A stretch of DNA of 5,640 nt from assembly GCA_027031685.1 (NCBI GenBank), contig JALVPS010000188.1, positions 1-5,640 on the forward strand, in the 5' to 3' direction. This stretch comes from Gammaproteobacteria bacterium (GTDB lineage: Bacteria > Pseudomonadota > Gammaproteobacteria > UWMA-0217). The notes beneath the pieces are model-generated. The model was not told where the DNA came from. It saw only the letters and a list, made by a program, of their open reading frames with translations, and ran no database searches. The translations under genes and the position numbers were made by a program. Below, piece after piece: positions 1-4,408 of this stretch; the stretch's first letter is position 1, and every line of letters starts with the position of its first letter.

Positions 1-229
1 TGGTCATGGCGCCCACCTCCACCCGCGTCAGCACCTGCTTGTCGTTGCCCAGCACGGACGGGTCCGGCAGGGTGCCGGGCACCACCAGGCGGGCCATGCG
101 GTCGCGGTCGTTGGCGATCACCGCCTGCCAGAAATCGCGCGCGGTGCGGTCGGGCAGGGCGGGCGGCTGGCCGGCGCAGGCGGCCAGCAGCAGGGCGAGG
201 GACAGCAGCAGGAGAAGGGGGCGGGACAT
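1..229 (-). CDS. Putative lipoprotein, N-terminal part (runs off the left edge)
   Basis: The first 76 residues are visible and the gene continues beyond base 1. The protein starts MSRP, followed by an unbroken leucine/alanine-rich stretch and the lipobox LAAC, with the lipidated cysteine at residue 18. This is a classic type II signal peptide. The residue after the cysteine is Ala, not Asp, so outer-membrane sorting is the default expectation. After a short Gln/Pro linker comes a helix-like segment (RDFWQAVIANDRDRMARLV, residues 31-49). It resembles the first helix of NTF2-like or DUF4878-like lipoproteins, but that assignment is a guess from a short fragment. The ATG is preceded by GGAG at a 6-base spacing, and a TATAAT lies about 37 bases upstream of the start, so the start is well supported. 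The gene is divergent from the AEC transporter. Its substrate and role cannot be told from this piece. Confidence 0.82.
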   Translation of the reverse strand, partial: MSRPLLLLLSLALLLAACAGQPPALPDRTARDFWQAVIANDRDRMARLVVPGTLPDPSVLGNDKQVLTRVEVGAMT

Positions 230-312
230 GGGCGGCTCCGGCGTGGCGCGTGATACTCTGGCGCCATTATAGCCCGGCCGCCCGGCGCGGCCCTTGCCGA
301 ACCCTCGCGACC
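230..312. promoter_or_regulatory. Divergent intergenic region, lipoprotein / AEC transporter
   Basis: This 83-base spacer separates two genes that point away from each other. On the minus strand it holds an exact TATAAT at 271-266, which would give a leader of about 30 bases for the lipoprotein gene. The hexamer 17 bases upstream of it (AGGGCC) does not resemble TTGACA, so the promoter would lack a good -35 element. No convincing -10/-35 pair or Shine-Dalgarno sequence was seen on the plus strand in front of the transporter ATG at 313. Confidence 0.4.
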
Positions 313-1227
313 ATGACCACCGTGACCCTGCACATGGCGGCCCTCATCCTGGCCGGCCTGCTGTGGCGCCGCCTGCGTCCCGGCGGGCTGGACCCGGAGG
401 CGGTGCGCACGGCCCTCACCAGCAGCGTCTACTACCTGTTCCTGCCGGCCCTCATCCTGCGCGTGCTGTGGACCGCGCCCCTGGGGCTGGACTCGCTGCG
501 CCTGTCGGCCACCGCTGGCGGCGCGGTGCTGGCCGGCCTGGCCCTCACCGCCCTGGGCTGCCGCTGGTGCGCGGCCCGGCGGCCGGTGACCGGGGCCATG
601 CTGCTGGCGGGGGCCTGGCCCAATGCCACCTACATGGGGCTGCCGGTGCTGGCCAGCCTGTTCGGACAGGCGGGCGAGGCGGTGGCCATCCAGTACGACC
701 TGTTCGCCTGCACGCCCCTGCTGCTCACCCTGGGCATCCACTTGGCGCAGCGCTTCGGGAACACGCAGGCGGCAGCCCATCCTCTGCACGCCCTGCTGCG
801 GGTGCCGCCGCTGTGGGCGGCGGCCGTGGCCGTGGCCCTCAACGCCGCCGGCGTGCCCGCCGTGGCCGGCGTCATCGACGGCCTGCGGCTGGCCGGCGCG
901 GCGGTGGTGCCGCTCATGCTGTTCGCCCTGGGCCTGTCGCTGCGCACCGACACCTGGCGGGCCGGGCAGTGGCGGCCGCTGCTGGTGGTGGCCGCCGTAC
1001 AGCTGGTGCTGCTGCCGCCCCTGGCTCACGGCCTGGGCCGGCTGCTGGGGCTGTCCGGCATCGCCCTGCAGGGGGCCACCCTGGAGGCGGCCATGCCGAG
1101 CATGGTGCTGGGCATCGTGCTCTGCGACCGCTTCGGGCTGGACAGCGCCCTGTACGCGGCGGCCGTCACCCTCACCACGGCCCTGGCCCTGCTCACCCTG
1201 CCGCTGTGGTTCGCCGTCACCGGATAG
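313..1227 (+). CDS. AEC (auxin efflux carrier) family transporter
   Basis: This is an inner-membrane permease of the auxin efflux carrier family (TC 2.A.69). Bacterial members export or exchange small organic acids such as malate or malonate; the substrate here is unknown. The 304-residue length is normal for the family. The protein is almost entirely hydrophobic segments, about ten in two halves. Two family landmarks are visible: NATYMGLP at residues 104-111 in the first half, and EAAMPSMVLG (258-267) followed by a final helix ending in TLPLWF. The reading frame is open back to base 250, but the ATG at 313 is preferred. It places the first membrane helix (LHMAALILAGLLW) at the N-terminus as in homologues, while the 21 extra residues are Arg/Pro-rich. 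No good ribosome binding site supports either start. The gene converges on the HugZ-type gene, with 13 bases between stop codons. Confidence 0.9.
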   Translation: MTTVTLHMAALILAGLLWRRLRPGGLDPEAVRTALTSSVYYLFLPALILRVLWTAPLGLDSLRLSATAGGAVLAGLALTALGCRWCAARRPVTGAMLLAGAWPNATYMGLPVLASLFGQAGEAVAIQYDLFACTPLLLTLGIHLAQRFGNTQAAAHPLHALLRVPPLWAAAVAVALNAAGVPAVAGVIDGLRLAGAAVVPLMLFALGLSLRTDTWRAGQWRPLLVVAAVQLVLLPPLAHGLGRLLGLSGIALQGATLEAAMPSMVLGIVLCDRFGLDSALYAAAVTLTTALALLTLPLWFAVTG

Positions 1228-1240
1228 CCCGTGCGGGGAA

Positions 1241-1738
1241 TCAGCGGCGGCGCAGGCCCTCCGGCGCCAGCTCGGGACCGCGCAGGGTCCAGGCGTTGCC
1301 GAAGCCGCGCACGTAGCTGCCCCGTTCCACCACCAGGCGAAACAGGTGGAAGTCGGGCAGGGCGGCCAGGGTGTCCAGGGTGGGGCCGTGCCGCGCGCGC
1401 AGGCGGGCCAGGGCGGCCGCCCCCTCCGCGCTGTCGCGGGCGATCTCCTCGGCGCGGCAGCTCAGCACCAGGCGGCGGCGGGCGAAGGGGTTGCGCGTGT
1501 CCGCCTCGTCGGCGGCGAACAGGGCGCTGGCGCGCGGATTGGCCAGCAGATTGCCGGTGTGGCGGGCCAGCTCGCTGACGAACACCAGCAGGTGGCCAGC
1601 CTCGTCCAGGGCGTAGGGCGTGACGCTGGCCTCGGGCCTGCCGTCGGCATCGGCGGTGGCCAGCACCACCGTGCGGCAGCGGTCGCGGAAGGCCTGCGCC
1701 TCGGCCTGCAGTTCAGCGGGGTCGGGTTGCTCTGCCAC
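1241..1738 (-). CDS. HugZ-type pyridoxamine 5'-phosphate oxidase-fold protein
   Basis: This 165-residue protein belongs to the pyridoxamine 5'-phosphate oxidase-like split-barrel superfamily, in the group usually annotated HugZ or heme-utilisation related. Such proteins bind FMN or heme and are soluble dimers. Visible marks are the first strand pair CRTVVLATADADGRPEAS (21-38), the motif SELARHTGNLLANPRASALF (55-74), ARRRL (86-90) and the C-terminal PDFHLFRLVVERGSYVRGF (128-146). These match the family in order and spacing. The protein lacks the long C-terminal extension of larger HugZ/HutZ enzymes, so heme degradation should not be assumed. The start chosen is the GTG at 1738, because the conserved part begins soon after it. 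The frame is open to an ATG at 1810, but those 24 residues look non-coding. The ribosome binding site is poor (CGGGAC). No heme uptake genes are nearby. Confidence 0.85.
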   Translation of the reverse strand: MAEQPDPAELQAEAQAFRDRCRTVVLATADADGRPEASVTPYALDEAGHLLVFVSELARHTGNLLANPRASALFAADEADTRNPFARRRLVLSCRAEEIARDSAEGAAALARLRARHGPTLDTLAALPDFHLFRLVVERGSYVRGFGNAWTLRGPELAPEGLRRR

Positions 1739-1860
1739 GGTGTGTCCCGTCGATCGGTTGCATGGGGGTGCGCGCGGGCCGGGAACTTGCCAGCGGCCCG
1801 CCATGGGCACAGGCTATGATCCCATTCGTCCCCCGAGATGCAAGCGAGAGTGTTTTCGTC
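1739..1860. promoter_or_regulatory. Divergent intergenic region, HugZ-type / Tim44-like genes
   Basis: This 122-base spacer lies between two genes that point apart, so both promoters should be here. On the plus strand TATGAT at 1815-1820 matches the sigma-70 -10 consensus at five of six positions. TTGCCA at 1787-1792 matches the -35 at five of six, but the 22-base spacing between them is too long for a standard promoter. The -10 may therefore be used with a poor -35, or the match may be chance. No clear minus-strand promoter was seen. Confidence 0.3.
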
Positions 1861-2742
1861 ATGACCCACAAGCGCTGGATCACCCTGGCCCTGGCCGCCC
1901 TGCTGCTGGGGCTGTTCGCCCTGCAGAGCGCCGACGCGCGGCGCTTCGGCGGCGGCATGAACTTCGGCAAGGGCTACAAGTATTCCCGTCCCGCCAAACC
2001 GTTCCGGCCCGCGCCGCAACAGGCCCCCGTCCAGCCCCGGCCACAGCCGGGCGCGGCGCCGCCCGGCCGGCGCGGCGGCTGGCTCGGTCCCCTGGCCGGG
2101 CTGGCGGCGGGCGGCCTGTTGGGGGCACTGCTGTTCGGCGGCGCCTTCGAGGGGCTGCGGCTGTTCGATGTGCTGGTCATCGGTGGCCTGGCCTTCCTGG
2201 CCATCTACGCCTTCCGGCGCCTGGCCGGCGGCGGGGTGGTGCAGCGGCGCGAGATGCCCGCCGGTGGCGCCCCGCCGCCGGGCGCGGCCTCGCCACCCGC
2301 CCATACCGCCGGCGGCGGTTTCGAGGTGCCGGAGATCGGCGAGGCCCTGCACGGCGCGCCCCTCAGCACCCCGGTGCCGTGGTTCGACGAGGGGGCCTTC
2401 CTGGCCGAGGCGAAGGACCATTTCCTCGCCCTGCAGCGGGCCTGGGACGGGGGCGACTGGGACACCATCCGCGACTACGTGACCCCGGACCTGCTGGCGG
2501 CCCTGCGGCGCGAGCACGGCGGACACGCCCACCACACCGAAGTGGTGCAGCTGGAGGCGCAACTGCTGGATCTGCTGGAGGACGGCGACGACGTGGTGGC
2601 GGCCATCCTGTTCAGCGGTCTCATCCGCGAGGACGGGGGCGAGGCGGCGCCCTTCGCCGAGATCTGGCACGTGCGCCATCCCCGCGACACCGCCGCGGGT
2701 CCGTGGCGGCTGGCGGGCATCCGCCAGTACGAAGCGGCGTGA
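1861..2742 (+). CDS. Tim44-like domain membrane protein
   Basis: This 293-residue protein has the layout of bacterial Tim44-domain proteins. A signal peptide or N-terminal membrane helix (residues 6-22, possible cleavage after SADA at 26) is followed by a Gly/Arg/Pro-rich linker (27-73). Two close hydrophobic segments follow (about 74-96 and 102-118), then a second Gly/Pro-rich linker. A C-terminal Tim44-type domain occupies about 172-291 and includes WFDEGAFLAEAKDHFLALQ and the ending PWRLAGIRQYE. That domain has an NTF2-like fold and binds lipids or proteins in mitochondrial Tim44; the bacterial role is not established. The first hydrophobic segment carries a glycine zipper, glycine at every fourth position from 72 to 88. 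The ATG at 1861 is chosen because it begins the signal peptide; the frame is open back to 1762. A weak GAGAG lies 10 bases upstream. The gene stands alone and converges on the kbp-like gene. Confidence 0.85.
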   Translation: MTHKRWITLALAALLLGLFALQSADARRFGGGMNFGKGYKYSRPAKPFRPAPQQAPVQPRPQPGAAPPGRRGGWLGPLAGLAAGGLLGALLFGGAFEGLRLFDVLVIGGLAFLAIYAFRRLAGGGVVQRREMPAGGAPPPGAASPPAHTAGGGFEVPEIGEALHGAPLSTPVPWFDEGAFLAEAKDHFLALQRAWDGGDWDTIRDYVTPDLLAALRREHGGHAHHTEVVQLEAQLLDLLEDGDDVVAAILFSGLIREDGGEAAPFAEIWHVRHPRDTAAGPWRLAGIRQYEAA

Positions 2743-2749
2743 CAGGCGG

Positions 2750-2768
2750 CGGGGGCCACCGGCCCCCG
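2750..2768. terminator. Hairpin between convergent genes, probable bidirectional terminator
   Basis: CGGGGGCC (2750-2757) and GGCCCCCG (2761-2768) form a perfect 8-bp all-GC stem with the 3-base loop ACC. It starts 8 bases after the Tim44-like stop codon and ends 14 bases before the kbp-like stop codon, so it can act on transcripts from both sides. Neither strand has a T-run after the stem, so it is not a textbook intrinsic terminator. Confidence 0.55.
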
Positions 2769-2781
2769 TCCGCTGCCTCGC

Positions 2782-3219
2782 TTAGCCTTCTTCCACCGGG
2801 ATGCGGATCTTCTGCCCGGGATAGATCAGGTCTGGATCCTTGATGACCTCGCGGTTGGCCTCGAAGATCTCCATGTAGGCGTTTCCATCGCCCAGGAAGC
2901 GCTTGGCGATGGCCGACAGGGTGTCGCCCTTCTGGATCACGTAGTACTCCACGCGCACGGTCTGTGCCGGTGCCTCCACGGCGGAGGCATCCACCTCGCC
3001 CACGCCCTCCACGTTGCCGGCCATGAGCACCGCCTTCTCCAGTGCCTCCGGCGAGGCCGCCTTGCCGGCCAGCGCCACCTTGCCCTCCTCGTAGGTCACC
3101 TGCAGCCCCTCGATGCCGGGGTTGTCCTCCTCGATGTGGGCCTTGATGCGGTCGGCCGCCTCTTCCTGCTTGGTGAACAGCTTCTTGCCCAGGTCACGGG
3201 CGAAATCGAACAGTCCCAT
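2782..3219 (-). CDS. kbp: BON-LysM protein, Kbp/YgaU-like (potassium-binding)
   Basis: This 145-residue protein is a homologue of E. coli Kbp (formerly YgaU), a small protein that binds K+ and changes shape on binding. The start MGLFDFARDLGKKLF resembles the E. coli N-terminus. A BON domain fills about residues 20-82 (including NPGIEGLQVTYEEGKVALAG and GNVEGVGEV). A LysM domain fills about 92-141, with the signature YYVIQKGDTLSAIAKRF and the ending DLIYPGQKIRIP. Like E. coli Kbp (149 residues), it has no signal peptide, so it is expected in the cytoplasm even though LysM often binds peptidoglycan. The start is firm: AGGAG at 3228-3232 lies 8 bases before the ATG. The gene follows the DUF937 gene by 42 bases on the same strand and is probably co-transcribed with it. 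Potassium binding is inferred from the family. Confidence 0.92.
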   Translation of the reverse strand: MGLFDFARDLGKKLFTKQEEAADRIKAHIEEDNPGIEGLQVTYEEGKVALAGKAASPEALEKAVLMAGNVEGVGEVDASAVEAPAQTVRVEYYVIQKGDTLSAIAKRFLGDGNAYMEIFEANREVIKDPDLIYPGQKIRIPVEEG

Positions 3220-3261
3220 AGTGATGTCTCCTCTCGAGTGGTTGGGGGGGGTTGGGGGAAT

Positions 3262-3822
3262 TCAGCGCAGAAACCGCATGGCCATGGCCATCACGTCGTC
3301 CACCACGGAGCCGTCCTGATCGCGGTCCAGGAAGGCGCTGATGGCCTGCAGGGCGCTGTCCTGCCGGCCGCTGCCCAGCAGCCGGTCCACCTCGCTCAGC
3401 TGGCCGCTGCGTTGCTGGTGGCTGAGGGCGCCCATGAGCAGGGTGGCGGCCACCGGCAGGATCTTCTTGACGATACTGCTGTCCAGGCCGAGCTGCTCGG
3501 CGACCTGGCCGGCCAGGGAGCGGCTGGCATCCTTGCTGCCCAGCAGGTGGCCGAGGATACCGTTGCCGTCCAGCACGGCCTGCGGCTCGCGCAGCTGTTG
3601 CGGGTCGGTCAGGTAGCGCTCGTGATCGCCGCGCTGCAGGGCATCCAGCAGGCTGTGCAGGCCATCCCCCTCCTGCACGTTGCGCTGTACCGCGCGCGAC
3701 AGGTTGGGCACCACGTTGGCCAATACGGCCAGGGCCTGCTCGCGGTCGATGTGGTGCTGGTCGGCCAGCTCCCGGACGACACGGTCGCCCTGGGCGGAGA
3801 AAATGGTCTCCAGAATGCTCAT
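3262..3822 (-). CDS. DUF937 (YidB-like) domain protein
   Basis: This 186-residue soluble protein is of the DUF937 family, whose function is unknown; E. coli YidB is a distant relative. It is largely helical. Visible family features are the segment DREQALAVLANVVPNLSRAVQ (26-46), the turn NGILGHLLGSKDASRSLAGQ (87-106), the helix SSIVKKILPVAATLLMGAL (115-133) and a C-terminal acidic loop DRDQDGSVVDDV (166-177). That loop resembles an EF-hand or dockerin-type calcium loop, with acidic residues at positions 1, 3 and 5 and Gly at 6. No signal peptide or membrane helix is present. The start is well fixed by AGGAGG (3829-3834 on the complement) 6 bases before the ATG; the frame is open further upstream, but that part overlaps the rsd-like gene in antisense. 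It is the first gene of a likely two-gene operon with kbp. Confidence 0.85.
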   Translation of the reverse strand: MSILETIFSAQGDRVVRELADQHHIDREQALAVLANVVPNLSRAVQRNVQEGDGLHSLLDALQRGDHERYLTDPQQLREPQAVLDGNGILGHLLGSKDASRSLAGQVAEQLGLDSSIVKKILPVAATLLMGALSHQQRSGQLSEVDRLLGSGRQDSALQAISAFLDRDQDGSVVDDVMAMAMRFLR

Positions 3823-3954
3823 CGGGAACCTCCTAGGGGTGTGTGGACGGCAACGGTGTGGGGCGGGAATATGGCAGGGATTCCATGTTTTCGCACCGGG
3901 TGGGAACAAACATTGTAAGATGGACCAAACCACCAGCAAAGGAGGAATGGCGCC
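3823..3954. promoter_or_regulatory. Divergent control region, DUF937-kbp / rsd-like
   Basis: This 132-base spacer serves genes on both sides and contains an AT-richer patch at about 3880-3950. On the minus strand TTGCTG (3939-3934) and TACAAT (3917-3912), 16 bases apart, form a candidate sigma-70 promoter for DUF937-kbp, with a leader of about 85 bases. On the plus strand TAAGAT (3916-3921) is a weaker -10 candidate for the rsd-like gene, without a good -35. The two -10 sites overlap, so the promoters may exclude each other. A strong Shine-Dalgarno AAGGAGG (3939-3945) lies 9 bases before the rsd-like ATG. Confidence 0.45.
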
Positions 3955-4392
3955 ATGACCCGCGCACCGCAACTGCCTCCGCGCCTGAGGGCCGCCATCG
4001 ACACCTTGCTGCGTCGGCGCAGCGAGCTGCTGCTGGCCTATACCGGTCTGCTGTCGCTGGACGCCGAGGAGGTGGACCGCCTGCCGGGGGCCGTGCAGCG
4101 TCTCGGCCAGCTGCTCACCGACTACTCCGCCCTCTGGCATTTCGAGCTGATGGACAGCGCCCTCTGGTCGGGGGAGGCACGTGCCGCGGCGGCCGACCAC
4201 CTGGCCTGCATAGATCGCACCACGGATCGCTTCCTGGATTTCGGCGACCGCTTCGCGCCCGCTGCCGGGCCAGTGAGCCTGAACGAACTGTGTCTGGAGA
4301 TGGAGGCCTTGGCCGCAGCGCTGGCGGAGCGCTTCGAGGCCGAGGACCGCGCCCTGGCCCTGCTGGCCCGTCCGGCCGCGGTGGCCGGCTGA
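3955..4392 (+). CDS. rsd: Rsd/AlgQ-like anti-sigma-70 protein
   Basis: This 145-residue all-helical protein resembles the Rsd/AlgQ family. Rsd binds region 4 of the primary sigma factor and keeps it from core RNA polymerase in stationary phase; AlgQ of Pseudomonas also affects alginate production. The pattern matches by eye at three places. SELLLAYTGLLSL (23-35) fits the HLLVAYYNLVGI region. LLTDYSALWHFELMDSAL (53-70) fits the SLVDYLSAGHFSIYERIL region. LAAALAERFEAEDRALALL (119-137) fits the IGEALEARFVLEDKLILL region near the end. The protein is slightly shorter than E. coli Rsd (158 residues) and quite diverged, so sigma binding is inferred. The start is fixed by AAGGAGG at a 9-base spacing. 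It is divergent from DUF937-kbp and convergent with the FimV-like gene. The alternative is another four-helix protein of unknown function. Confidence 0.72.
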   Translation: MTRAPQLPPRLRAAIDTLLRRRSELLLAYTGLLSLDAEEVDRLPGAVQRLGQLLTDYSALWHFELMDSALWSGEARAAAADHLACIDRTTDRFLDFGDRFAPAAGPVSLNELCLEMEALAAALAERFEAEDRALALLARPAAVAG

Positions 4393-4408
4393 GCGCGGCG
4401 CGGCTCAG
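4389..4408. terminator. Short palindrome spanning both stop codons of a convergent pair
   Basis: CTGAGC (4389-4394) and GCTCAG (4403-4408) form a perfect 6-bp inverted repeat around an 8-base GC loop. The rsd-like TGA and the FimV-like TGA (TCA on the plus strand) lie within the two arms. It could end transcription in both directions, but no T-run follows on either side. Confidence 0.3.

Noticed and set aside
118..1029. Long minus-strand open frame of 303 codons opposite the AEC transporter
   Set aside because: Its translation is low-complexity Gln/Gly/Arg/His-rich, the antisense shadow of a GC-rich gene. The real minus-strand lipoprotein is in a different frame.
1228..1237. Possible terminator hairpin CCCG-TG-CGGG between AEC and HugZ-type genes
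   Set aside because: A 4-bp stem with a 2-base loop is too short to be stable, and no T-run follows.
294..1316. Plus-strand open frame of 340 codons overlapping the AEC transporter
   Set aside because: It gives Gly/Ala/Arg/Pro-rich sequence with no family resemblance, while the overlapping frame encodes a clear transporter.
623..1819. Plus-strand open frame of 398 codons across AEC and HugZ-type genes
   Set aside because: It spans two real genes on opposite strands, and its product is Cys/Trp/Pro/Arg-rich noise.
1787..1820. TTGCCA ... TATGAT as a complete sigma-70 promoter for the Tim44-like gene
   Set aside because: Both hexamers are good, but the 22-base spacing is well outside 16-18, so I kept only the -10 as a weak candidate.
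1462..2679. Minus-strand open frame of 405 codons opposite the Tim44-like gene
   Set aside because: It is antisense to two recognisable genes, with Gln/Gly/His-rich composition and no motif.
1620..2843. Plus-strand open frame of 407 codons across the Tim44-like gene
   Set aside because: It is a shifted-frame shadow rich in Arg/Gly/Ala/Pro. The Tim44-like frame has the domain and signal peptide.
3823..4200. Upstream extension of the DUF937 frame, adding 126 residues antisense to the rsd-like gene
   Set aside because: The ATG at 3822 has an ideal AGGAGG at 6 bases and matches the family N-terminus. The extension is just an open frame in GC-rich DNA.
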